NCBI RefSeq assembly: GCF_024372725.1
Contig: NZ_VOUA01000012.1
Coordinates: forward strand, 31,619 to 95,618
Direction: 5' to 3'
From: Methanosarcina sp. KYL-1
GTDB lineage: Archaea > Halobacteriota > Methanosarcinia > Methanosarcinales > Methanosarcinaceae
DNA: 64,000 nt
Position numbers and translations under genes: made by a program. Under the pieces are notes generated by a model that was not told the origin of the DNA, ran no database searches, and saw nothing but the letters and a program-made list of their open reading frames with translations. Of the stretch, positions 55,922 through 64,000 are shown piece by piece; positions within the stretch are counted from its first letter, which is position 1; every line of letters begins with the position of its first letter.

Positions 55922-56734
55922 TCATACTTTTTTAAAAATTTTCTCCCTCACACTTACAGGAGTAAACAGCTCTCTAATTTCAGCCGGCAAAGTTTCAGAT
56001 CTGCCAATAATTAGATAGCCTCCATCTGAGAGAGAGTTATAAAAATCATTCAACATTTTTACCTTCTGCTTTTCGTTGAAATAGATCATAACGTTCCTGC
56101 AAAATACAGCATCAAAATGCTTGGAAATTGGGGGTTCGCTGGTCAGATCATGCTTCTTAAACCTGATCAACAGTTTTTTGATATCCCTTACTTTGAAATC
56201 GGAACCTGAAGGTTCGAAATACTTTTGCAGAATGGAGGGATCTAAATTTTTCAATTGATCTTTGCTGTATAATCCCTGGGAAGCACGCTTCAGGCAATTT
56301 TCGTCGATATCCGTCGCATAGATAGACACGCTCCAGTCTTCCGGCAAAACCTCTTTTGAGCAGATGCCAATTGAGTACGGTTCTTCTCCATTGGAACAGG
56401 CTGCACTCCAGAACCTGACAAGGTTGCTTTGAGATTTCTTTTTCCTTTCCATTATGCTTGGTAATAATTCTTCGCGGAAAAACATGAAAGGGGTTTTATC
56501 CCGCATAAACTCCGTGACGTTTACTGTAATTGCATTTATGGTTTCCTTCAGCTCGTTTTGATCTTTTTCCAGGAGCCGAGAGTACATCGCATAATTATCA
56601 ATTCCCAGAGCCTTCATTCTAAGGTCAATTCTTCTCCTGAGATAAGTATCCCTGTAACCGGTCAGAATAATGCCCGAGGATTTCGAAATCTTTCGCACAA
56701 GAAACTGGAAATCATCCTCAATAGTTATAACCAC
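55922..56734 (-). CDS. cheR: chemoreceptor methyltransferase CheR
   Basis: 270 residues. The N-terminal helical domain reads LRRRIDLRMKALGIDNYAMY. The SAM-dependent domain has FWSAACSNGEEPYSIGI, YATDIDENCL and FDAVFCRNVMIYFN. It methylates receptor glutamates for adaptation. Its start overlaps the cheD stop region by 10 bp. Last gene of the che run. Confidence 0.96.
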   Translation of the reverse strand: MVITIEDDFQFLVRKISKSSGIILTGYRDTYLRRRIDLRMKALGIDNYAMYSRLLEKDQNELKETINAITVNVTEFMRDKTPFMFFREELLPSIMERKKKSQSNLVRFWSAACSNGEEPYSIGICSKEVLPEDWSVSIYATDIDENCLKRASQGLYSKDQLKNLDPSILQKYFEPSGSDFKVRDIKKLLIRFKKHDLTSEPPISKHFDAVFCRNVMIYFNEKQKVKMLNDFYNSLSDGGYLIIGRSETLPAEIRELFTPVSVREKIFKKV

Positions 56735-57387
56735 AATACTTCCCCTTTGGTATATTTAACAATCATACTTCCGTCCACGGGATTAAAGATAACATTCCTG
56801 CCAACATCCCCACCCACATCTTTTGCCAGTATCGGGATATTTTTATTAATTAGAGTTTCTTCAACAGATCTTGCGTTCCTGTTGCCAATTTTTAGGATTT
56901 CCAGGTTCATATGCTTGAAAACCTGGGATCCTCCCGCAAACTTTGCGGAAATCTTACTTTTTCTGGCTCCCAGTTTTATCATATCTTCAAGCATTTTTTC
57001 TATAGCCGTTTCAGCATACTTGGTTTCACCATTATTTGAAGCCCCCGGAAGCAATACATGTGCTATTCCGCATATGCCTGTTGAAACATCGGAAAGAACA
57101 ACTCCAACACAGGACCCAAGGCCCATGGCTTTTAGGAGAACGTTTTTCCCGATTTTATATTCCCCTATCCCGGCGGACAATTCTCCATCCAGAGTTACAA
57201 TACTCGGATTTGACGTAGTGTCCACTAAGTAACCTTTTGCAGCATTAGTCATATCACATGACTGGAAGCAATCCTGGAATGAGCAAGTATTTGAAAGTGA
57301 ACAATAAGATTTTACCAACACATTTCTCTCAGTTAGAAAAATCGCCTTTCCGTTTTCATTCCAGGTGAACAAAATAGTGACATTCAT
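56725..57387 (-). CDS. cheD: receptor glutamine deamidase CheD with N-terminal extension
   Basis: 220 residues. From about residue 65 it is a normal CheD, with catalytic Cys and His in MGLGSCVGVVLSDV and CGIAHVLLPG and the loop FAGGSQVF. It deamidates receptor glutamines and partners CheC. The first 60 or so residues are extra and contain four cysteines close together (CSLSNTCSFQDCFQSC). The long start at 57387 overlaps the cheC stop (ATGA), supporting it. ATG 57252 would give a standard-length protein but its ribosome site is too close. Confidence 0.93.
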   Translation of the reverse strand: MNVTILFTWNENGKAIFLTERNVLVKSYCSLSNTCSFQDCFQSCDMTNAAKGYLVDTTSNPSIVTLDGELSAGIGEYKIGKNVLLKAMGLGSCVGVVLSDVSTGICGIAHVLLPGASNNGETKYAETAIEKMLEDMIKLGARKSKISAKFAGGSQVFKHMNLEILKIGNRNARSVEETLINKNIPILAKDVGGDVGRNVIFNPVDGSMIVKYTKGEVLWL

Positions 57388-57986
57388 AATAGTTCCATCA
57401 TTTTCATTATCTCATCAAATAGCCCGGATTCCGGAAGCAAAGCGAAATAAATCTCTATATCCGAATCAGAGCTAAGTGCTGTTTCAAATAATATTATATG
57501 GTTGCTCTCCCTGGCCATTTGTGAAACTACCGAATCTACAACTGCTGTAGGTACATCTAATGCAAAACTTGGGGGAGACGGGAGTAAGATGATATCCATG
57601 AAATCGGCTGAAGCATCACAAAAAGAAGACGAGAGTATGTTTCCGACTTCCATAATTGTGGATTCATACATTTCCTCATCAAGCTCCTCCAAGCCAAATA
57701 AATTGCTTGCAATTTTTCTTGATGACTCCTCCGGAAACATAATATATAAATATCCAGATCTGTTTTCTTCAAGGTCTTGCAATGCTATAATTACTCCTGC
57801 AACAATATCAGGAATAAAGTCATTGAATATGTATTTTATTTCCCCTACCTTGACTTCCGGAACTGAGATAAAGACATCTTTATCAAGAAGTTGAGAAAGG
57901 GACGTTGCTGCATGCCCAGCCCCAATATTCCCGAGTTCTTTTAAAACATCCAGTTCCATTTCACCAAGATTTTCCAAATCAATCAT
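57384..57986 (-). CDS. cheC: CheY-P phosphatase CheC
   Basis: 200 residues. It has two phosphatase motifs of the ExxN type (LKELGNIGAGHAATSL and IMEVGNILSSSFCD), as in active CheC. It lowers CheY-P and is stimulated by CheD. The start is ATG 57986 within the cheA stop region (8-bp overlap) after GAGGTGAT. The second motif is followed by S where N/G is common, which should not matter for activity. Confidence 0.94.
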   Translation of the reverse strand: MIDLENLGEMELDVLKELGNIGAGHAATSLSQLLDKDVFISVPEVKVGEIKYIFNDFIPDIVAGVIIALQDLEENRSGYLYIMFPEESSRKIASNLFGLEELDEEMYESTIMEVGNILSSSFCDASADFMDIILLPSPPSFALDVPTAVVDSVVSQMARESNHIILFETALSSDSDIEIYFALLPESGLFDEIMKMMELL

Positions 57987-60876
57987 CAATATCACCTCTT
58001 ATAAGCACCGATACGTCCAGAATAGGTATTACCCGTCCGTCTCCCAATATTGTAACACCGATAAAGCCCTTTAAATCAGAGAAAATGTTCCCCAATGGTT
58101 TAATGACAATTTCCTGTTGATCTATAATTGAATCAACTATCAGGCCAACTTCCTCATTTTCTTTTTCAACGATTATTGCAAGTTCTTTGTCCAATTTCTC
58201 ACACGGAATGTTAAAAATTTCTTTTAATTTTAATACTGGTAGCAGTTTATCTCTGATATAGAGCAAAGGAGTTTCTTTAACAAACTTGTAATCATTGCTA
58301 TCAACACTCAAAGCTTTCACAACATTAGAAATTGGGATTGCATACGTCTCCGACCCAACCTCCACTAAAAGAGATTTAATTATAGCAACTGTTGGAGGCA
58401 AATCAATTCTGATTTTTGTATACTCTCCCTTCTTTGAATATACCCTGACCTTCCCCCCCAGTTTTTCAACAGCAGTTTTTACTGCATCCATGCCCACACC
58501 CCTTCCAGAGATTTCGGTTGCAGTATCCTTTGTCGAAAAACCAGGAGTAAAAATAAGCATCCTGATTTCATCTTCACTAAGGTTTTCGAGATCAAAAGCC
58601 GACAATAAACCCTTCTCAAGAGCCTTCTTTTTTAATAGTTCCAAATCCATGCCTTTTCCGTCATCTTCGATCTCAATTATGACGTTATTTTTCTCTCTTC
58701 TGGCTGAGAGTTTAATGTGGCCTATTTCACTTTTTCCAGCTTGTTCCCGCTCTTCAGGAGACTCTATACCGTGATCAACGGCATTTCTTACAAGATGAAC
58801 CAGAGGATCGTTAATTTCGTCTAAAATCGTCCGATCTAATTCTGTATCCTGCCCTTCAATTTCAAAATCGATATTTTTGTTGAATTTTCTGCTTAAGTCC
58901 CTTACCATACGTGGAAACTTACTGAATACTCTTTCAATTTTTACCATCCTTATTCTCATCACTTCATCTTGCAAACTTGATATAGACTTATCCAGAGTCG
59001 CCGTTGCTTCCTCTAATTCAGGTAAGTTGTATTCCTGAGAGATCTGAAGCAAACGTCCCTTGTTAATAACAAGCTCACCGACAAGATTCATTATGTTGTC
59101 AAGATTTGAAGTCCTTACCCTGATGGTTTCCTGTCTCTTCGATTCCGAAGACATTTTTTCCGATTTTACCGATTCCGAAATGGGACTGCTTGAATCAGCT
59201 TCTAAACTTGAATCAGAATCTAAGATTCCGGTTTTCTGGATTTCCTGTGACTTAAATCCTTGACCGGGAATTTCCTCCGAGGGTTCTTCAAGGAATTGAA
59301 CTTCATCTGATTGTAAATCGGGACCTGGGATTTCCTCCGGAGGCTCTTTCAGGAATAGGACTTCATCTAATTGTAAATCGGGATAAAGAGTTTCCTCAGG
59401 GGATTCTTCCAGGAGTTGAACCTTATCTAATTGTAAATCGAGATCAGAAATCTCCTCGGAAGGTTCTTCAGGGAATCGAACTTCATCTAATTGTAAATCG
59501 GGATCAATATTTTCCTCGGAGGATTCTTCCAGAAATTGAACTTCATCTAACAGTGATTCTTGACCAGGAATCTCCACGGATGTTTTTTCTAATAATTGGC
59601 TTTCCTGTGACTTCTGCTCGTCACCGGGGAAACTTTTGTATTTGTCCTCCGAAAGTGTTCCAGCACATCCAGTACTCTTAGAACATATAATTTGTTTATT
59701 CATTTTGTTTAAAATAAAACGTATTTTTGTTACTAAATTCTGTAAAGTAGAAGTAAAAATATTCGAATTTATTGCAGATGAATCAGCTGTTGCTTCATGC
59801 ATTGCACTGGGGGTTGATGCTGCAATTGGCTGAGAGTCTTCTGAAGTGGAACTGCACACTGCATCGGGGGTTGATACTGCAATTGGCTGAGAGTCTTCTG
59901 AAGTGGAACTGCACACTGCATCGGGGGTTGATACTGCAATTGGCTGAGAGTCTTCTGAAATGGAACTGCACACTGCATCGGGGGTTGATACTGCAATTGG
60001 CAGAGAGTCTTCTGAAGTGGAACTGCACACTGCATCGGGGGTTGATGCTGCAATTGGCTGAGATTCTCCAGAGGTTGGATTGCAACATTCAGGTTTTTCA
60101 TTGGAAACAATGTTAAAGCATTCAATTTCTGTAATCCTATCCATTAACTCTTCAACTTTCTCCCCATCTCCTGAAAGGAACACGGTGAAGTTACCATTGA
60201 AATTGCTATCCATCTCATCTTCATCAGGATTTGTTTTGACCACTTTGCAGATGTCCCTAAGAGATTCTATAATCAAGGACGCCCTTAAATCTTTCATCAT
60301 GCAGTCTTCAGAAAGGGTTATATCCAAAACAAGATTACAGTCTTCTGCATTGCAAATATTACTGGTTTCCTGTTTATCAAGGCATTTTAAATCTAAAGAA
60401 GAATTGTCCTCTGCTGATTTCAGGGATATTATTTCTGAAGACAGGACGTTATTTTCCACGGGCTCCCGTATACAGAGAGGCACCTGTCCGCTCTCCCTCA
60501 TATTTATGTAATTTCCAAAAACTTCCAGAAGATCATCTATTTCTACATTATCAGTATCGTTATTTTCTATTTGTTTAACCATATCCGTAATTCGGTCAAC
60601 TGTTGAAAGCATAATGTCAACCAGTTCACCGTCTATCTCTATATCTCCGTTTTTTATGCCGCACAGGACTTCTTCCATATTATGACACAGATGTTCAAGT
60701 GATTTATAACCAAGAAATCCGGCCATTCCTTTTATCGTATGTGCGATTCTAAAGATTTCATCAATTGCGGCACAGTCTCCGTTTTCTAAGTCCACGAAAG
60801 CCTGATTGAATACATCGAGGCATTCATAGACTTCCTGAAGAAAATCGCTTTTGTAAGCCGCCATATCACTTTCCAT
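57979..60876 (-). CDS. cheA: chemotaxis histidine kinase CheA with two repeat arrays
   Basis: 965 residues, well above the usual 650-750. The P1/HPt domain has H46 in FRIAHTIKGMAGF. A P2-like CheY-binding region is likely at about 170-260. Then come 19-residue repeats (about 269-354) and 20-residue repeats (about 437-537). The P3 dimerisation helices start near 570 (NLDNIMNLVGELVINKGRLL). P4 has LVHLVRNAVDHGIE and GRGVGMDAVKTAVEKLGG. P5 is the CheW-like end. It phosphorylates CheY and CheB in response to receptors. Overlaps cheB by 11 bp and cheC by 8 bp. Confidence 0.97.
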   Translation of the reverse strand: MESDMAAYKSDFLQEVYECLDVFNQAFVDLENGDCAAIDEIFRIAHTIKGMAGFLGYKSLEHLCHNMEEVLCGIKNGDIEIDGELVDIMLSTVDRITDMVKQIENNDTDNVEIDDLLEVFGNYINMRESGQVPLCIREPVENNVLSSEIISLKSAEDNSSLDLKCLDKQETSNICNAEDCNLVLDITLSEDCMMKDLRASLIIESLRDICKVVKTNPDEDEMDSNFNGNFTVFLSGDGEKVEELMDRITEIECFNIVSNEKPECCNPTSGESQPIAASTPDAVCSSTSEDSLPIAVSTPDAVCSSISEDSQPIAVSTPDAVCSSTSEDSQPIAVSTPDAVCSSTSEDSQPIAASTPSAMHEATADSSAINSNIFTSTLQNLVTKIRFILNKMNKQIICSKSTGCAGTLSEDKYKSFPGDEQKSQESQLLEKTSVEIPGQESLLDEVQFLEESSEENIDPDLQLDEVRFPEEPSEEISDLDLQLDKVQLLEESPEETLYPDLQLDEVLFLKEPPEEIPGPDLQSDEVQFLEEPSEEIPGQGFKSQEIQKTGILDSDSSLEADSSSPISESVKSEKMSSESKRQETIRVRTSNLDNIMNLVGELVINKGRLLQISQEYNLPELEEATATLDKSISSLQDEVMRIRMVKIERVFSKFPRMVRDLSRKFNKNIDFEIEGQDTELDRTILDEINDPLVHLVRNAVDHGIESPEEREQAGKSEIGHIKLSARREKNNVIIEIEDDGKGMDLELLKKKALEKGLLSAFDLENLSEDEIRMLIFTPGFSTKDTATEISGRGVGMDAVKTAVEKLGGKVRVYSKKGEYTKIRIDLPPTVAIIKSLLVEVGSETYAIPISNVVKALSVDSNDYKFVKETPLLYIRDKLLPVLKLKEIFNIPCEKLDKELAIIVEKENEEVGLIVDSIIDQQEIVIKPLGNIFSDLKGFIGVTILGDGRVIPILDVSVLIRGDIDD
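59266..59565 (-). repeat. 60-bp tandem repeat in cheA, five copies
   Basis: Five units of exactly 60 bp (starting 59266, 59326, 59386, 59446, 59506) encode a 20-residue repeat of the form LDEVQFLEEPSEEIPGPDLQ. The copies differ at several positions each, so this array is older than the 57-bp one. The product is acidic and probably extended. Confidence 0.9.
59813..60066 (-). repeat. 57-bp tandem repeat in cheA, 4.5 copies
   Basis: Units of 57 bp starting at 59813, 59870, 59927 and 59984, with a partial fifth from 60041, are almost identical in DNA. They encode the 19-residue repeat SEDSQPIAVSTPDAVCSST. The near identity means recent expansion, and all the units stay in frame. Confidence 0.92.
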
Positions 60877-61918
60877 TACATTTCACCTCTAGCCTGTTCA
60901 CAATTTCTTCAGGGATCTCGAAAATAGGTTTCACAACATCAATAGCTCCATATTCTATTGCAGTTTTTGGCATTCCAAAGACAACGCAGGTATCTTCGCT
61001 GCATGCAATTGTAGAGCCACCTGCATCCTTTATCATTTTAAACCCATATGCACCATCGTTACCCATACCCGTAAGAATCGAGGCAACTATGTTTTTCCCA
61101 TATACGTCTAAAAGACTTTCAGCTGTCACATCAACTGCCGGCATTACAGCATGAACAGGTTGGCCTTTTACAAGTTTTATTCTGATGACATCCATAGCCT
61201 TTCTGACTTTCATGTGGTAGCCACCGGGAGCTATGTAAACAACGCCATTTTTTATTTTTTCATTATTTTTGGCTTCCTTTACTTCCAGCTCAGACAAAAA
61301 ATCCAGTCTTTCTGCCATCTGCCTGCAAAAATTACCCTCTGGCATATGCTGGACAACAAAAACCGCAGCAGGTAAATCTCCAGGAAGCCTGGGAATCAAC
61401 TGTTCAAGAGATGAAGGACCACCTGTAGATGAGCCTATAAGAATTCCAAAGTCTCCCGAACATCCCCATTTTTTCCTGACAACCTCACCTTTAAATTTCC
61501 TCATGTTTAGCAATCTTAAGATATTGGGATTGGACTTATGAATGCCTTTTATTTTTTCAATTAGTTCGCCCTCTACCTTATTCACTTCATGGCGATTATC
61601 AGATTTTGTTACAAAATCTATTGCTCCAAGATGCAAAGCTTCCAATGCCTCTTTCGAACCCTCCGTAGTCAGGGTGCTAAACATGATGATAGGAACCGGA
61701 TCCGTACTCATAATGGTTTTAACAGCCGTTAACCCATCCATAACTGGCATGTTAACATCCATTATAACTATATCAGGGTGTAATTTCTTTGCTTTTTCTA
61801 CAGCTTCTTTTCCATTACAAGCGTCTCCGACTATTTTTATATCTGAGCTGCTGGCAAGCATGCTTCTTATTGCCATCCGCATGAAGGCAGAATCATCAAC
61901 AATAAGAGTACGGATCAT
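60866..61918 (-). CDS. cheB: chemoreceptor methylesterase CheB
   Basis: 350 residues. The receiver domain has LIVDDSAFMR and D54 in VIMDVNMPVMDG. After a linker comes the methylesterase with Ser in GSSTGGPSSLEQL, His in VVQHMPEGNF and Asp in TGMGNDGAYG. It removes receptor methyl groups when phosphorylated by CheA. The start is ATG 61918 (family N-terminus MIRTLIVDDS), 13 bp after cheY; a longer start would overlap cheY. Confidence 0.96.
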   Translation of the reverse strand: MIRTLIVDDSAFMRMAIRSMLASSSDIKIVGDACNGKEAVEKAKKLHPDIVIMDVNMPVMDGLTAVKTIMSTDPVPIIMFSTLTTEGSKEALEALHLGAIDFVTKSDNRHEVNKVEGELIEKIKGIHKSNPNILRLLNMRKFKGEVVRKKWGCSGDFGILIGSSTGGPSSLEQLIPRLPGDLPAAVFVVQHMPEGNFCRQMAERLDFLSELEVKEAKNNEKIKNGVVYIAPGGYHMKVRKAMDVIRIKLVKGQPVHAVMPAVDVTAESLLDVYGKNIVASILTGMGNDGAYGFKMIKDAGGSTIACSEDTCVVFGMPKTAIEYGAIDVVKPIFEIPEEIVNRLEVKCNGK

Positions 61919-61931
61919 GCTATCCCCAAAA

Positions 61932-62294
61932 TTATTCACCAATAACTTTTTTAATCTCTTCAATGACCTTAGGTGCCTGGAAAGGTTTTATTATATAGCC
62001 TCTGGCCCCCAGTTTTATAGCTGTTTTTACAATTTTTTCCTGCCCGATGGCAGTACACATCACAATTTTAGCATCTTTGTCAATGGACTTTATTTGCTTT
62101 AAGGCGTCAATTCCTGTCATTTCAGGCATGACAACATCCATTGTAACGACATCTGGCTTGAGCCCTTTATATAGTTCTACAGCTTGCACTCCGTTTTCAG
62201 CTTCTCCTGCTATGTCAAATCCAGCCCCAAACAGAATATTTTTAAGAAGTTTTCTCATAAAAGCAGTATCATCAACAATCAATACTTTTGCCAA
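61932..62294 (-). CDS. cheY: chemotaxis response regulator CheY
   Basis: 120 residues. A bare receiver with D8/D9, phospho-acceptor D53 in TMDVVMPEMTG, T81 and K103 in YIIKPF. MPEMTG is typical of archaeal CheY, which docks on CheF and not on a bacterial FliM. It sits between cheF and cheB. The start is ATG 62294 with GGTGATAT upstream. Confidence 0.97.
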   Translation of the reverse strand: MAKVLIVDDTAFMRKLLKNILFGAGFDIAGEAENGVQAVELYKGLKPDVVTMDVVMPEMTGIDALKQIKSIDKDAKIVMCTAIGQEKIVKTAIKLGARGYIIKPFQAPKVIEEIKKVIGE

Positions 62295-62311
62295 TTATAT
62301 CACCTAAAAAA

Positions 62312-63112
62312 TTATCCTTTAGAGATTTTATCAACCATACTAACCCCACTCGGGGTCAATTCGATTTCCTTTCTAATTTTAACAACTTTAGCTAACCCGG
62401 AATCAATAAGGCGATCGTAATAACTATTTAATTCATCTGTTGATATTCCGATTATATTTTCAATTGACACGAAATCTAATCCGGAATACACCAGCGTGAG
62501 AATTTGCATTTCCTCCTCAGACAATTCAATTGTGGGTTTATGTTTTTCAAAGAGCCGCTGAAGATAGTTATCAAGCATTTCCAGTGTGCTTTCCGGACAA
62601 AGGACCAGGCTTGTTACGACATCACTTTTTTCAACATGAGAAAGGACAAGGACCATTCTCTGTTTTCCACCGACATTTCTAATATCCTTTTTAACAGATC
62701 CGAAGTTTTCAATTGGAATTCTCTTCTGCTTTTTTGTGGATAGAAACCAGAATCCTTCATCTGTTACGCTGAAATACCCTTTTTCCCACTGTGCAGCCGA
62801 TGAAACAACACCACCAACAGTAGCAGGTGACAAAAAATACACCGCAAATTTATCTGCTTTGAGGTTAAATGCAATATATCTGAAAACCTGTTGATGAATA
62901 TTTGAAGGGAGTTTAATGGTAGTTTTACCGTTTCTTTTAATCTGGATACAACTAACACCCTTCACATCAACATCTTCCAGGTCTTCTATTTCCTTGAGGG
63001 GGACCTTCTGTTTACCTATAATCAAACTGTCCTCGGTTATTACAAGTTCTGTATCCACCCACCCGCCATTGTAAACTTTTACTGGAGTTCGGAGGTGGAC
63101 TTTATCGGTCAT
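62312..63112 (-). CDS. cheF: archaellum-chemotaxis adaptor CheF (DUF439)
   Basis: 266 residues of the archaea-specific CheF family that binds phosphorylated CheY and the ArlC/D/E ring, linking taxis to the motor. The N-terminal part is a beta-rich pair of domains (TDKVHLRTPVKVYNGGWVD; WFLSTKKQKRIPIENFGSVK). The end is winged-helix-like (ELSEEEMQILTLVYSGLDFV, then IIGISTDELNSYYDRLIDSG). The start overlaps the cheW stop by 4 bp. Confidence 0.93.
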   Translation of the reverse strand: MTDKVHLRTPVKVYNGGWVDTELVITEDSLIIGKQKVPLKEIEDLEDVDVKGVSCIQIKRNGKTTIKLPSNIHQQVFRYIAFNLKADKFAVYFLSPATVGGVVSSAAQWEKGYFSVTDEGFWFLSTKKQKRIPIENFGSVKKDIRNVGGKQRMVLVLSHVEKSDVVTSLVLCPESTLEMLDNYLQRLFEKHKPTIELSEEEMQILTLVYSGLDFVSIENIIGISTDELNSYYDRLIDSGLAKVVKIRKEIELTPSGVSMVDKISKG

Positions 63113-63588
63113 CCTTCTAACTCCTTCAGCTCTTCTTCGCCGAATAACTCTTTAAGGTCCATTAAAGTAAGAAGTCCATCCTCAAGTTTCCCCACTCCTT
63201 TTAAAAACTTAGAGTCATTTCTTAGAGCTAAAAAACGGGGTATTTCTTCTATATTCTGGGAAGAAAGATACTTGACTTCACTAACGCTATCAACCATCAT
63301 GCCTATGGTAGCATTATCATATTCAACCACAATAATCCTGGTATTTTCATCGTTTTTCTTCGGTTCTTTGCCAAGTCTTTTTCTAAGATTGATAATGGCT
63401 GCGATTTGGCCTCTGAGGTTTAAGACTCCTTCTACAAAGTCAGGTACATTTGGAATCCTGGTGATTCGAGTTGGCAGGATGATTTCCTTTACCTGGGAAA
63501 TTTCAACTCCATATCTTTCTTCACCAAGATTGAAGACAATTACCTGAATCGTATTATCCACATTTACAATTTGGCTATGATAACTCAT
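63109..63588 (-). CDS. cheW: chemotaxis coupling protein CheW
   Basis: 159 residues. It has FNLGEERYGVEISQVKEII, PDFVEGVLNLRGQIAAIINL and a central VEYDNATIGMMVDSVSEV. It joins receptors to CheA. The start is ATG 63588 (MSYHSQ), with AGGTGAT before it. That ribosome-site plus start sequence is present in two tandem copies (63582-63617), only the nearer of which leads into cheW. Confidence 0.95.
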   Translation of the reverse strand: MSYHSQIVNVDNTIQVIVFNLGEERYGVEISQVKEIILPTRITRIPNVPDFVEGVLNLRGQIAAIINLRKRLGKEPKKNDENTRIIVVEYDNATIGMMVDSVSEVKYLSSQNIEEIPRFLALRNDSKFLKGVGKLEDGLLTLMDLKELFGEEELKELEG

Positions 63589-63686
63589 GCATATCACCTA
63601 AACTCATGCATCACCTAAAAGAGGAGCTAATAGAAATTTCCTGTATTCTATTAGCCCCGGATTCGAATAGTTCCAGCCCCAGAAAT

Positions 63687-64000
63687 TCAGAATTTCCTGG
63701 AGATTCCCTTTCTATCGAAGCTTTGAAGTTTTCCAGAAGAGTGTTGACTGGAAGGGTGTTGACTGGAGTCCATTTCGGTGGAAACGTTGAAGTTTTCCAG
63801 AAGAGTATTGACTGTTTTATGAGCAAGCCCGCTAACATTCTGTACCGAGACACTTACCTGCTGCATTGCAGCGGTCTGTTCCTCGATAGCAGCAGAAGTT
63901 TCTTCACTGCTTGCAGCATTTTCTTCAGCAGTGGAGGCAGCCTCACTAATGCTTTTATCAATATTCTCAATTTTATCCAGGCCGTCTTCTGCAAGTTTAT
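63687..64000 (-). CDS. methyl-accepting chemotaxis protein (3' end only)
   Basis: The last 104 codons of a receptor; the rest lies outside the window. The helix IDKSISEAASTAEENAASSE followed by EETSAAIEEQTAAMQQVSVS is the typical methylation-helix region near the C-terminus of receptors. The tail after NTLLENF changes frame because of a 64-bp direct repeat, so this reading ends at 63687 with an odd tail (SSQHPSSQHSSGKLQ). Removing one repeat would give a different tail ending at 63611. Confidence 0.88.
   Translation of the reverse strand, partial: KLAEDGLDKIENIDKSISEAASTAEENAASSEETSAAIEEQTAAMQQVSVSVQNVSGLAHKTVNTLLENFNVSTEMDSSQHPSSQHSSGKLQSFDRKGISRKF

Noticed and set aside
63611..63853. Separate 80-residue gene on the minus strand
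   Set aside because: It overlaps the mcp end and its second half reads as the alternative receptor tail, so it is a frame-shifted part of mcp.

Overview
The window is a piece of a methanogenic archaeon's chromosome, almost certainly Methanosarcina or a close relative. The reasons are an mtxX-mtxA-mtxH set of methyltransferase-related genes, the two-protein homocysteine pathway (COG1900-CBS protein plus NIL-ferredoxin), archaeal-type riboflavin synthase and FAD synthetase, a two-domain Cdc48 ATPase, RfcL, an AlaX editing protein, a small CxxC/CxxC zinc protein of the type known from M. barkeri, a PGF-pre-PGF surface protein, archaeal TATA boxes, and an archaellum locus next to a CheF-containing chemotaxis locus. 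No function here was checked by a database search; assignments rest on motifs and recalled family features.

Layout. 0.3-3.1 kb: mtxX-mtxA-mtxH on the minus strand with a hairpin/U-tract terminator. 3.4-5.3 kb: rfcL on plus. 5.3-6.8 kb: a gene-free stretch with three copies of a hairpin-closed, C-rich element on the minus strand, each with a TATA box at the same distance, then tRNA-Val(TAC). 7.5-12.6 kb: a minus-strand run of three exported proteins (acidic EF-hand-like repeats, tandem beta domains, one membrane-anchored protein). 13.7-18.3 kb: wHTH protein, flavoprotein, Cdc48, a long polypyrimidine tandem repeat and an HTH-CBS regulator. 18.7-24.8 kb: class V aminotransferase, ribC, ribH, class I aminotransferase, convergent ribL, then the homocysteine pair. 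25.3-29.9 kb: DUF166 protein, Mth938-like protein, MscS channel and a coiled-coil protein. 30.4-34.4 kb: a 1,347-residue secreted protease-like surface protein. 35-43.7 kb: AlaX, a hybrid histidine kinase with response regulator, small membrane and VOC proteins, a Ca2+/Na+ exchanger, a zinc protein and a decayed insertion sequence. 43.9-46.5 kb: valS.

47.2-64 kb is one motility and taxis block on the minus strand, visibly more AT-rich than the housekeeping genes. In transcription order it reads mcp (partial)-cheW-cheF-cheY-cheB-cheA-cheC-cheD-cheR, then arlB-arlB-arlD/E-arlG-arlF-arlH-arlI-arlJ and an uncharacterised acidic membrane-anchored protein. Receptors signal through CheW/CheA to CheY, CheB/CheR/CheC/CheD adapt the system, and CheF links CheY to the archaellum motor.

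The most interesting unexplained signal is the family of three C-rich, stem-closed putative small RNAs at 5.37-6.51 kb. A second theme is frequent short tandem duplication, in spacers (14-28 bp units) and inside genes (cheA linker arrays, a 363-bp surface-protein domain, and a 64-bp frame-shifting duplication at the mcp 3' end).
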